Positions 46,378-58,718 of a DNA stretch of 64,000 bases are shown here, one piece after another. How positions within the stretch are numbered: the first letter of the stretch is position 1; each line of letters begins with the position of its first letter. The DNA is taken from assembly GCA_015499985.1 (NCBI GenBank), contig JAAAUF010000048.1:20954-84953 (forward strand), given 5' to 3'. The stretch is from Haplosporangium gracile. Lineage: Eukaryota > Mortierellomycota > Mortierellomycetes > Mortierellales > Mortierellaceae. The notes under the pieces are model-generated. The model searched no databases. It saw only the letters and a program-made list of their open reading frames with translations, and was not told the DNA's origin. Both the position numbers and the translations under genes were made by a program.

Positions 46378-47149
46378 GTGGTGTATCTGCTGTGTGTGTA
46401 TGTGAGTGTGTATGTGAGTGTGGAGAGACAGTCTGTTGCCTATTTATTTGTTGTTTGTTGTCGTTTTGTATGACCCGTTGCTAAAAATGAATTGATCCAA
46501 CAAGCCAGTCGTAAGCGAAGGAGGAAAAATAATATCCGCTCAGCAGCCTTCATTTCCTCAATCGAAATGCGTGCCCTTTTAGGTGTTTAGTAAATTAGTA
46601 TATAGAGGCAGACGGGTGAAGGGAAGTAGAGGGATTGAGAAATGGAGAAACGGATAGAAAGGCAAGAGAAGGAGGGGATGATCCAAGCAGGAGCAACAAA
46701 AGGCTTTCATGTTCTCACCAGGAAGTATGTGTGCTGTTGCCCAAGTTGAGAAAAAAAAATGGGCCAAAGGGCTCAACCACATCAAGTAGAGTAGAAAAGG
46801 CATTCGGGTTTGAGCACAGCATTTAAGAGAAGGTAAAAGGGGAAAGAGAGTGGGAGAGAGAGGTACGATAGTCTACTATATGATAAAAGACAAGAGGGAC
46901 ACCACTGACCCTTTGAAGAACCATTGACCATTAACGACATTAATAGGGCTAAATTGCCATCCGGGTAGCAAGTAGAATAGCCGACACATCGTTCGTTAGT
47001 GATCAAAGGAGTAGTATTCTACTGTAAGTATCACCACAAATGAATTGTGCGTGACAACTTTCTCTTCGAACCCTATTCAGTTAGCTATTTGATCCTGATC
47101 CCAACAAATCGTTTGATTTGTGATCCACTTTTTTTTTTTTCACTCTCAT

Positions 47150-47330
47150 TTCTTTGACACTCCTCTCTCTCTCTCTCACACACACACACACTCTCTCTTT
47201 ACTCAATTTACTCTTTCTCTCTCTCTTTCTTTCTCTCTCTCTCCCTCTCTCTCTCTCCCTCTCTCCCTCTCTCTCTCTCCCTCTCTCTCTCTCCCTCTCT
47301 CTCTCTCCCTTTCCTCTTCTCCACCCTCCA
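47150..47330. repeat. (CT)n-rich polypyrimidine tract
   Basis: About 180 nt of CTCTCT/CCCTCTCT units with an (AC)n insert near 47177-47190. It lies about 210 nt before the PH-protein start codon and probably forms promoter or leader sequence. Confidence 0.85.
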
Positions 47331-47539
47331 ACCGCTCTTGATCCCTTAACCAATACCTCTCTCTCCTCTCAATCCGCTCCATCCTCATTAATCCCTGGTA
47401 TCATCATCATCATCCCTGCCTCTTTCACTCTTCTTCCTTTTCTCTCTTCTTTCAAATACCAACATCAATAACCTGCTACTCCCCATCCATTCCTCCCTCC
47501 TCTGCAGCGCTTGGTCCCACCTGCTTGGTTACACACATA

Positions 47540-50500
47540 ATGGCAAATCAGAGCCAGCCCGGCAACAGCACCATCAACAACTCTTCTTCAACTCCTCGTC
47601 ACCAGCACAACCACAACTGGACATCCTCACAACCACTCGCTCCCCTTCCTCCCTCACCATCACCTCCACCTCCTACCTCAAAGTTATCAGCAACAACAAC
47701 AACCACTTCCACTTCATCCAAATACGATAATACTCTTAATAATACCCTCCGCCCTCCAACCTCGTCAGGTTCAACCTCCTCTTCCGTCTCTTCCTCGAAT
47801 CGACATCTTACCAACCACAGCCACAACCACTACCCCTCGGCAGATCATGATCCCAGTCTCCTCTATGCCCACCAAAACTACTCCAACAACAGTGCTATCA
47901 ACAACTCTAATAATAGTGGCGGCGACAACAATTCTGTGCGATCAATGTCCTTCTTGAAGAGCCACCACCACACTAATCATCCTCAGCAACAGGGACCGAC
48001 TACCAGTAGTACTAGCAGTACCAGTAGTCAGAGCAACAAGCACAACAAGCAGAACAGTATTGGTAAGGGTGACCATTATAACAATGAATCCCATCAACAT
48101 CATCATCATCATCACCACAGCCACAGCCACAGCCACAGCATCGGTCATAACAGCAGCAGCAGCAGCAGCAGCAACAGCAACAACAGTACTCGTGAACTAC
48201 CCTCAGTCCAACAGGCTGTCTCGTCGATCCCCTCCATGATCCAACTCCAACAGCAGCAACAACAGTTGATGCAACTACAGCAACAGCAGCAACAACAGCA
48301 AATCGAGGGCGGGTCATTCGACCGCGATTTTCAGCAGCAACAACTCTACAGATACACAAATGGAGGCGGCGATAATGTGATTATGCAGGAGTGGCTCCAT
48401 AAGCGATCGTCGTCACTACAGTTGGTCTGGAAGCGGCGATGGTGTGTTCTTTGTGAGGACCGTCTATTTTTTTATCGGACCAGTGTAAGTTTTTTTATTA
48501 TTATTATTACTGGACTTTCTTACGGGTGACAAGGATGTCGGAGGAGAAACGGCAGATGCGGTGGGAAGTGAGCCTTTGCATGACCATCGATCTGTCCACC
48601 CATACAGAGACAAGCACTGATACACATGTTTTTGATGGAAAACATGGACGCACAGCAACTATAGATCTCTCTACAGCGACGGTTGAGTAACAGAGGGATT
48701 GTTTGTCTTTGCGAGCGGTCATTCTCCTTTTTCTTTTTTCTTTCTTTTTTTTCCTGCCGACAATGAGCGAACGAGAGAGAGAGAGATAAGATGTCGTGTT
48801 TTGTTTTTAGTGTCGGTCTGTTTGTCTGGTTTTGACAACCCGCCGTATTTTATTACTTTATTATTTGTCCGCGGACAAATTAAAACCTTTGGATTATCTC
48901 CTCGTTTCTTTCAACTTTTCTTTTTTTTTTTTACTCTCGTCTTTCCTTCCTCTCCTCTGAAGGAGTCCCCTCAACTGTCTTTTTTTTCTGTTTTATATTG
49001 GAGGAATGATGGAAAGAAAGGGGTGTAAAGTGTGATCATGTTTCTTGCTCTTTACATTAGGAGACACGTGGACGGGTGTCTACCATTATTAGGCTTATTT
49101 GTTTGAAACCACACTCGGGTGTCTTCATTTGCGCATAAATACTACAACCTAGGAACTAACGGAACCCCTCATTGGTTACAACGGACTAGACGGACACAAA
49201 GCCCCTGGGTATGCTGCATCTGTCCGAGTACTCCATCCTCGCAGCTGGCCCAGAAATCTCCCGCAAGTCAAAACTCGCCTTCCGTCTCTCCTCGCCTGAA
49301 CCCATCCCACACCAGCACCAACACCACGTCTTCTTCACCGAATCTGCCCAGTCGCTTGATAACTGGCTCTACTCGCTCCAACTCCACATCAACCATGCCA
49401 CCGCCACGTGGTCCTCCAAGGCCGCTGCTTCTGTTGCAGGATTGAGACAGCAGCAGACCCGTGGTGTTGGTAGTGGCCATCTCTCGCGAAGGATGGATGA
49501 AGGTGGCGTGGTCCCTGGTCAGTCCATTATCGACAAGGTCCTTGATAGACTCCATCTGGACGATCCTTGTACAGGAGGAGAGGCAGGAGCACCTGTAGGA
49601 AATATGTCGGACTTGACGATAACATCAGCGACAAAGAAGCAGCCAAAGTTGCCGCACATTCCATCAAATTTCCCACAGTCGCACGAGGATAACAACGACA
49701 CCTGGTCGTCCACATCGTCAATGCCCAACACCAGCACCAACACCAGCACCAACCTCGAATACATCTTTGCACTGAACCAACAGAATCAGGCTGTCAAATC
49801 AAGTATGGACTCGATTCGTGGTGGTAGTGGGAGTGGTAGTAATGACCGTAATGAACAGCAAGCTCACCCGCAAGGCAGCCCTATTGTGAGTGGTGGCGGA
49901 AACCATCCACCCATCCACCCAACGCCGCTCTCCTATGCGACCAGCAGTACGGGGTATGCGGGATCGACTTTTACGGATCAGTCGTCTGTGACCTCGGAGG
50001 CAAACCGGTTTTCGATGCAGTCGGCTGATTATCAGGGCCGCTCGAGTCTGCATCAGCCTCGACCCTCGCCAGGAGCAGGGAACGGCTTTCATGTGGGATC
50101 GGCCAGCCCACGCATGTGCCCGATTCGATCCAGTGTCCATTCTGGTCTTTCCGCCGAAAATGGTATATCCCGTTTACTTGCTTGCATGCATGGTCTGTTG
50201 TTTGCTCTTGGAACTTTCGCTTGTATGATGGATGCATCATGAAGTAATGATGCACATGGTCCTAATTAAATCTTTTGTTTTTACATTTCAAATTAAACAA
50301 CAAAAAAAATAAATAGGCGCTGGGTCTCCAACGACAAGTATCGCTGGATCACCCTTTGCATCCCCAACCCTGTCGTCCCAACGCCCATCCCTCTTGAGCA
50401 ACAACAACAACAACCACAACAACAACAACTACAACAACGACACCCATCACGCCCACAGCCACACTGGATCAGCTTCCCCCAGGACATTCTATCGGGTCCT

Positions 50501-51618
50501 CGAAAACAACTCCCCCTCAAAGCGTGCCGAGAGCATTGCTTCCTCGACCTCGATCTCAACCACTGCCTCCTCAGGCGACGTATCGACCATCAACGACCTC
50601 AACTCTGAAAACGGCCTCAGCTCAACAGCGACCGACTCTAGTCTACCTTCTAAGCCCAAGAGTGCCGGTGCCACAATCCTGGGTCTGGTCACGGGCGGGG
50701 GCAAGAACAAGAAGGACAAGAAGGAGGGCAGCAGTGCCGGATCGAACCACAGTGGAAGTGGTAATGGCAGTTCTGGACTGAAGCTGTTTGGGTCTGGAGT
50801 TTGTCACTACAGCGGCTGCACACAGATGGCCAAGACTTGCACCTTCCACAACAAAAAATTCCGTCCCGAAAGTCCCAGTGCGATTGCAAGCAGGAAGGCC
50901 AAGGACGAGAAGAAAGCGGCTAAGGAGGCCGCCAAGGAAGAAAAGAAGGCAGGAAAATCATTGCCCTGGTCTTCGTCATCAGACAAAAGTGTCAGCCAAG
51001 GGAACATCTCGGAGATCTCGAGTCCCATCATGATGAAGGCCGATGGGTCCCTGCTGACGAACTACAACGGTGGTTCAGGAAGAGGTCTTTCGTCGAAATC
51101 GATGGTCTCTTTGCCCCGAGACGCCGAGTTTGGAATTGACCCTAGTACGATTCCACTCCCACCATCGCACTTGCGGAGCTTGGCATCTTCGCCTACCAGG
51201 AGACGGTCGCCATCCGTGGGTGTTCTGGAAGAGTCTTACTCGCAGCAGGGTCAACTCCAGGACCTGAACCGACCATCAGAGATCACTACAAAATCCAACG
51301 GAGGATACTCTATGCGGCCACAAACGCCTCTCTCGGCAGCACCTTCTCAGCCTCTGCCACCGCCACCGCCCCGTGCACCTTCCTCGGCGTCCAACCACAG
51401 ACTCGGCAGCAACAATAAGGAGACGTTTAGTCTCTCACGCAAGATGGGTCTGCAGATGGGATCAGAGTTTGGAGCGGTCGACAAGACTGCTCTGTCGGGC
51501 ACTGCACTGGACGGCAATTACTTTGTGGCAAACCATCACCGGACCATGCAGAAGTTCCAACTGTCTCGGAAACCTCAGCCACAACAGCAGCAACAGTTCA
51601 TTGACCAGCAACAGTTTC

Positions 51619-51658
<40 letters not shown>

Positions 51659-54218
51659 GCAATATCAACAGCAACAGTCGGAGCTGTTCAAGGGAGTAGG
51701 AGTGTCGAGGCATATTGTTGCACCAGATGAGCTTGCAATGGCGATCGAGATGGAGGCTGAAGAGATGAAACGTCGCCAGGCAGAGGTGCAGGAGGCCCAA
51801 AAGTCACGACCCAGTTCTATGGTCAAGGGCGGCGGGACATACCACTCGATGCCGATCCAACTCCACCTGGCGACTGTGTCCGAGTCGGCTGTTTTGTCCG
51901 ACGGAGCAGACGAAGCTGAATCTGAACTTCAAGAATTCAAGAGCTCGCCTCAGCAGGATGGTGGCAAGATTATCAGCGCTCAAGAACAGATGGCTTATGC
52001 GCCGCTTGAACCACCGTCGACGATCGAGTCTGACAGGAGCCCCATCTCTGGATTTACAGCCGGGATCTCGCCCCTCAGCCCCAACCCTGGATCTCAGCTG
52101 CCTCCCGCAGCCCCGTTGGACATTCCCTTGTCAAAGTTTTCAAATGCTTCGTTAGGAGGAGGGGGAGGAGGAGGTAGTGGTGCAAAGTCGAGTAGCCAAG
52201 GAAGCCCCCGGTCAAACTCGCTCTCTGCAGCATCCGGTTTCTCCTCTCCAGGCTCCCCTCCCTCATCAGGCCTTCCAGCCCCGCTGTCGTCTTTGTCTCA
52301 CCGACAAATGACTTCGTCACCAGGACCGGGGCCAAGAAATCCAATGTCGCCCATGAGCGCTTCGTTTATGGAGGAGAACCCGTCCAATTTTCATATGAGG
52401 TCCTTACCACCGCCCAAACGACATAATAATGACCACCTGTTCAAGAGTGATCCAAGCTGTGTCCATAAAAACGGGTTGCCTCGCCGGAGTTCTGCCGCTG
52501 CTACAGTGACGTTGTCGCCTACCGAAAGCGGGCCCAAGTCTGGTCCTCTCTCGAACGACCAGCAGGGTGAGCTGACTCTGTCGTCTTCTGGAGCGTCAGG
52601 AACTTCATCGCGACCTGCTTACATGGCCAGGAGGCAGTCTTCGTCGCCAGTGCTTATCCGAGTCAGTGACCAAGGTGGACAAAATATTTCGCCATTGTTG
52701 ACAGGAGATGCGACCAGGACCTTTGCAGGAGCTGCACCCTCAAGAGAAGTCTTTCGTAGACCTTCCGAGTTGACCACCCCTGTGTCTTCGGTGGAAGGAT
52801 CGCCAGCGCCGTCAACTTCGACAGGATCCTCATCGATGTGCTCGTTTGTGACTTCAAGGTATACTGGGCAGGGTGCGCCACCCATGTCGCCCAACCAGAA
52901 TGGCGCCTCGATGTCGTCTTTGCCCTCGCCAACGTTGGTTCGTGTGAGAGACTTTAGGACAGCGACCTCGCCTCTAGCGTCTGTCACTCCAGCGGATAGA
53001 TGCAGACCATCAGCCTCGCCTGCCTTCGGCTCTGTTCCCCAGAGGCCCGGGGAGCCTGTCAATACGATCCCTTTAGTCCATACCTCGACTTCTCCTTTGC
53101 CCGCACCATATCGGTTTCCAGCTGTAGCAAGCGAGGATGTCCCATCTGTTGTTGTCAATAGTCCTCTCGCCTCATTATCGCCCAACCTCGTTGGTCAGGA
53201 ACCCTCAAAGCGGGTGCTGCACAATGTTAGCTCTTTTGAGTTCCCACATTCGCAGGATGCAATAGAGGTGAACTCCAACGGCCGCCCTCTCTCGAGCTGC
53301 TCCACTGCCTCTTTATCCTCCTCTGCATCTGAGAACTTGGGGACCCACGAAGAAGAAGACCACCACACCTCTATGGGCGAAGGCTATAGGAGTCGCCAAC
53401 AACACCAGCAGCAGAGACGTGGCAGTAATGGAATCTACCATGACGGAACCCATTCTCCTGGTGGAGGCATGTCCCCCTCGCTTCACGCGGCTGCTTTGGG
53501 ACTCTACCCTGGTCTCCGCAAACTGTCGCTATTCACTGCAGCTGTTGGAGATCACCCACCTCCTCCACTGTTGAGTGGACGGAAGGGCAGTGCGGGCTCG
53601 AATGTGTCGACGAGGGATTATCATCATGGAGTCACGTCGCCGACTTTGTCGATCATGGAGGATGGAGACGTGGTCTCGACAGAGGGAGAGGATTTGGATT
53701 TGCACAATGACGAAGATTGGGCGGGGAACATGAAGAGTATGCGCCGAGAATACCGCCAGGATCCTTCTATTGTCGTTGCCACTGCCGCTATCACCGGTGA
53801 AGCCCTTGTCACAGTTGCTGTAGATTCCCTGCCTTTGGACGGCCTGTCGGCTCCTCCATCGATGCCGTTGCCCTTGACGCCCCCACACTCGACCCCTCAA
53901 CCTTCTCGACCCACGTCCTCAGGAATGAAGTCCCCACCGGTCGTCCCTGGATCGTACTACTTCCCTGCCTCACCGTCAGTCCCTTTGCCCGTGACCCCAC
54001 CCGTCAGTGGCAGCATCCTGCCGATCCTACCAGTCTCGCCATCAGCAGGAGCAGCCAAGAACCCATTGGCATTGGCGGTGGCCACAGCAGGTGCAGGAGC
54101 ACCCCCTATGATCCCTCCTCGGTCGCCTCACAGAAGTGCCCCTGGATCACCTACCACCCTTCGATCCATGCGGTCCAATCAGAACCTGATGTCTCCTCCT
54201 CCACCCTCTGGCGTTTAA
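47540..54218 (+). CDS. Large PH-domain protein with Cys3His motif
   Basis: Three exons (47540-48484, 49190-50162, 50317-54218) join in phase to 1939 residues. Residues 1-278 are disordered and Asn/Ser/His/Gln-rich, with a His run at about 186-204. Residues about 279-390 are a PH domain split by intron 1: MQEWLHKRSSSLQLVWKRRW, CVLCEDRLFFYRTS, then KPLGMLHLSEY and the closing helix LDNWLYSLQLHI with its typical Trp. This suggests membrane phosphoinositide binding. At about residues 800-823 lies VCHYSGCTQMAKTCTFHNKK, a C-x4-C-x6-C-x2-H pattern that could bind zinc, followed by a Lys/Ala/Glu helix. A Gln run sits near 1062-1095. The rest is Ser/Pro-rich with many SP and SPxx sites, suggesting heavy phosphorylation. 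A scaffold in signalling or polarity is inference; I recognise no named orthologue. Confidence 0.85.
51583..51682 (+). repeat. CAA/CAG repeat coding poly-Gln
   Basis: A Gln tract within exon 3 of the PH protein, including about 15 consecutive Gln, mostly CAA codons. A length-variable site is likely. Confidence 0.9.
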
Positions 54219-57200
54219 AAAAAGGGGGCTTGTGCGACAGACAACTCAAGAAGAAAATAGAAGAAAAGGGCGTAGTAGACAAACGAAGACGATGCACGAA
54301 ATGTGTCTCATGAGCATTGTATGTAATTAAAGTCAAGACGCGTTGGTTGACATGTACTGTACTTCGGAAATATCTCCAGGGAGAAGGACGAAGACGAGAG
54401 AAGGATGTCCAGGCTCAAAGGACAAGACTACGATTGCTGGGTGTATTTGCGGAGTCGGAAGCGCTGAAGGCGAAAAAATTACGATTAAACAAGTTGCTCT
54501 TCTCAGCCTGGGGAACCAGGCCGGGATCTCATTGGGAACCAGTCACTTTGTTCGTTGGTCTAGATCATGATTCGCCCTTATGTCTTACTTTGTGTTTTCA
54601 GTGCCCACTTACTCACTGATCGGGAAGTGAAATGCGGGGGTGAAAGCCATAGGTAGGCGACAGCGTTTTGTTGGATTGTATTGGTCTCCCACGAATAGAG
54701 TACACAACAAAAAGTCTAGTCCTGCGCTGTAGGGCGCTCGAGTTCACTTCCAATTGCAATGGTACGAGCAAAGCGATACCTGAATGGACAATAATGAAGA
54801 GCCCCAATGTGAAGGAGGGGCATGGGATGATGTTTTTTCTCTAGTTGTCCAAATACAGCAAAACGCGGGGTAGTACATATACCACATCTTTCTTCTTTTA
54901 CGATTACAAACAAATTTATGGCATCAAGGGTAGGGAAAAAAAAGGTGGGGAAGATGGGCTAAAGCTGTTCGAGGTAGCCCCAGTGTGGCAAACGAAGCAC
55001 GAGACCATTTACCAGACAACAAACCCGCCTTCGTGGTTAGGAGCTCCTTCCGATAGAGATTAAAAAAAAAAAAAAAAGAAGAGAACAGACAAGACGTATA
55101 CAGCGCCGTCGCTCATAGGATTGCGGTGAAAAGGTAAACAAAGGCATTTGGAAATTAGTGGTGCAAAAAAGAACGCAGGGGTAAGGAAGGAAGACGAGAA
55201 GGCTGGTGTGATTGTGTTGACGATGTGTCTTTTTCGACAAAAAGGCAGGAAAGAGTTGTAAAGGAAAAGAAAAAAAGCAAACTAGTTAAAGGACAGCTCA
55301 CAAGTGCTACTTCATTTTCTCATCAACATGTCGACAATGAAGTGGGGCGCTCTATGATTTTCTCACGAGTAAAGTAAGGCAAGGCTAATGAAGTAAAGTG
55401 GCGATGATATACATGTGGGAGTGTGTTTTCTCTTCCTCTTCTCTTGTTCTTTTCTCTCTACAGTCGAAGTACATGCAAGATGCGAAGGAGTGAGAACGAG
55501 TGAGCCCTCATTATTTTCAAACACATGCTGCATGCAAACACATGCTACATGTTTTGTTCCCTTTCGTTTCCCTTTTCCGATCAACTTTTAAACAAGAACC
55601 TGTTTCGTTTCGCTGCAGGTGAAGCGATGAAAAGAAATGGGTATGGAAGAAGATTGAGTAGAACGGCGTTATGACTGAACGCATATTTGAAAGGTCGCGA
55701 ACGACAAAGCAATCGGCGAAGACATTTCACTCTATCTCGCAGACTCCTAAATCGCCGAAAACAACGACCAACCGACCGATCACGGTCGATATGGGCGTCA
55801 TCACTTCCTTCGTTCATGTTTTTTTTTTGTTTGTTTTGTACGAACGATTTGTCCCGATTGTAGTTTACTTTACTAAAAGAGGCTATTTTTCCACGCCTCT
55901 CCTTTTCATCGACTCCCCCCCTCCCTCCCCCCCTTCATCCTCTTATTGACGTTTGAGTTGCCCACTTTGCTTTTTTCCAAACTGCTCTCGTGTGTCTTTG
56001 TCACCCCTTCTTCATTCCTCATCAAGCGTCAACAGAACTGTGAAAAATGTAACTAAAAGCTCCACGGACGGACCTTGAACAATTCAAGCGGACTTATATT
56101 GTTTTCATTTGAAAAAGGGAATCCTGGAAAGGCGGGGAAGAGTATAGGGAGTTAGGTCACTTTTGTGTTACTGTATATGGACGGTAAATGGAAGAAGTAG
56201 AGAGCAGCCAACAGCAACACAACCTGCGAAAGCCCAGACCTTGCATTTTCTTTGCTGGACTCAAGTCTACCATAGGAGGTACAAACGAAGCTACCTTGTC
56301 TTTTCTTTTGGATGTGGATAAACTTCTTTTTGGAACAAGCATGTTTTGAACCCTCATTTTTCTTTTGGTAATGACCATCGCAGGGTATGAAGCCTAAAGT
56401 ACCCAGATTAAAACTGTTCAACAGAACAAGAAATGAAGCATGCAAAGCAGAGACTTATCTGAAAGACAGCTCCTCATTTCAAGAAACAGGAAAGGAAGAG
56501 AGAAGGAAGAAGGGTTAACGGGAAAGATAGGATGCATGAATGAAAAAAGGAGGTCGCACAAAAGGCTAGTATCGGAGGTGCTGGAGAAGGGACCACGGCC
56601 AGGGATTGGATAGAGCTTAGGACACGGGTGGGTAGAGTAGGGATGCACTCACACAGAAAAGTGCTCGAAAAACAGTCGACACGACAGAGAGCAAACAAAC
56701 AAAAAATGTATGTATGAGCCAATAGCCGTCCTCCTTGGAAGGCAGGCAGACCTTCATGCATATTTGTTTTTATTGTTGCTTAGGTCTGTTTCTTGTTTAC
56801 TTGTTCTGGTTGTGTTGTGTGTGTTTATTTTCCTGGGTCTATCCCTCTCCACAAAAGATAGCGCCCTGGCGAAAAAGAACGACAACAAAGCAAACTGTTG
56901 TTGCTGTAATTGAGCTCGTTTTATTGCCATTTTGCTTATCAACTCTTTATTGCCTAGGATGTACATTGTTCGGCGAAAACAAAGTGGCGTTTTTCTATAT
57001 GAAAGAAGACAGACTGTCACCACGCCTATCTTTCAAATGCACGACGCAGAAAAAAAATCGGAAGGAAGATTAGAGGCCTATCGAATATTGAAGGACCCCA
57101 GTGCGGGGAGGAAGTGGAGGAAGTGGAGGAAGAAAGCAGAGAGGGAGGGAGAACCAGTGGTGTGTAGCAGTTTTTCTAAGGCGTGGCGTACGTCCGAAGA

Positions 57201-58718
57201 GATACATTCGAGGAGGGAGAGAGAGAAAAGTTCAAAACTTTGTTAGTTGTTCGCCGTTGAAGTGGAGCACTTCGGGTGCAGTAAATGATTGGAGGGAAGG
57301 GATTGGCAATCTGGGCACACGAGTTAGTGGGTCCAGAAGAACACAAAGAATGAAGGAAAAGGGCGCAGGCACAGGAGAAAAGGATGAACACACGACATCA
57401 ACCCATAAAGAAGGGAGAGGAGACACTTTTATGGGATTGAATGTACTGTGCGTGGTTCACATGACGTTGACGTGTATGTCCGTTTGGTTTTATTCATTTG
57501 TTTGTTGGTTTTTTTGTTAGTGGAGGTGTTGCAGCCCTTTTCCCGTTGCAAATAAAGAAAAAAAAAAGAAGAAAAGAGGAGGCACAGTCAATTGATGAGA
57601 AACAAATAAGGTGAGTATCAGTGCCATCAGGAAGCGTCATTAATCACTTACGGATCCCTTATTTTTGAAGAAGGAACATAAACAAAGCGTTCCAAGTTGT
57701 TTGCGTGGAAGCACCCTGGAAAGTAAGAAAGAAAATGGGAGGATGGTGCTGTTTTGCTACCCTTTCTTCTCGTCCTTATTATACACGCTCACCCATTTAT
57801 TATATTGTAATAACAGCAACAACAAGAATGGTTCCTTTTCCCTTGAGAAGAGGGTCTATTCCGTATGGACATAAGGAAGATTGCTGCTATGTCCAACGAG
57901 ACAAATAAACAAACGCTCTTAAGTTTATTGCGATGCCTGCGATTGCTTTGTTTCTTCTCTCGACCAACCAACCAACAGGAGAGGAGCAACTCCATGAGTC
58001 CCTCCTCGCAAGGGCTTTGGCTAACAAACCGTGGTCCGTCAACCAATCGAACAACATGGGATGCATAAACAAAGGGGTAGTGGTCGATTGAAGAGCGACA
58101 CACATAACATGGAGGGTAGCACGATCGTACGAATGAATGCCCTTTCAGAACGAATTGATGTTACCGCACTAATTGCCATCCAGTGCTTGTATACGACAAA
58201 CAAATAGCCAGCTCAAAGAGAAAGACGGCGCTAGACAATCAAGCAGACTTGGCCATTGCCTTGCCCCTACTCTTGTGAGTAAAGTAAGCAAACAAAGAAA
58301 TAAGCGATCAGACTTGTGTTGTTGTTGTTGTTATTGCTGTAGGTTGCGAGCAGACGACCATGACTGTGCCAAGGAGGATGGCTCCCTTTATTATTCCTTT
58401 CTTTTCCTTCCTTTCCTCGTGGTTGCCCCTTTGCCACAAAAGGGAGAAATAGGGTTTGCGTATTGAGTGTGTGCAGATTCAATTCAATAACTTCCCTTCC
58501 TGAGCGGCCGTTTGTTCGCCTCTCTCCGTTTTACTCTTCACAATGTTTTTCCACTCAGAGATCTCCCGTTTGTTCTTCCTGATTCTTGTGTATATAAAAG
58601 ACTGTGTCCGCATTTTGTTTTCTACTTTTATTCTCCTTGGCTTGATTCCTACGTTCAAATCCTTCCATACTCTTTTTCTCGCTCCCTTCACTCCCTCCTC
58701 CTTTTTCACATACACAAC
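54219..58718. other. Intergenic region, no gene seen
   Basis: 4.5 kb with only short, overlapping, low-complexity frames. An A-run lies at 55061-55077. No splice chain, domain or RNA gene could be supported. The last 130 nt hold the promoter and leader of CNT carrier 2. Confidence 0.5.
58591..58600 (+). promoter_or_regulatory. TATA box, CNT carrier 2
   Basis: TATATAAAAG 119 nt before the start codon, followed by a C/T-rich leader. This is the best-placed TATA element in the window. Confidence 0.6.

Larger units (their letters stand above)
45223..47539. other. Intergenic region with AG and CT tracts
   Basis: No gene supported. An (AG)n tract lies at 46338-46377 and a long CT-rich tract at about 47150-47330. 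The latter continues as a C/T-rich leader to the PH-protein start. Confidence 0.5.
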
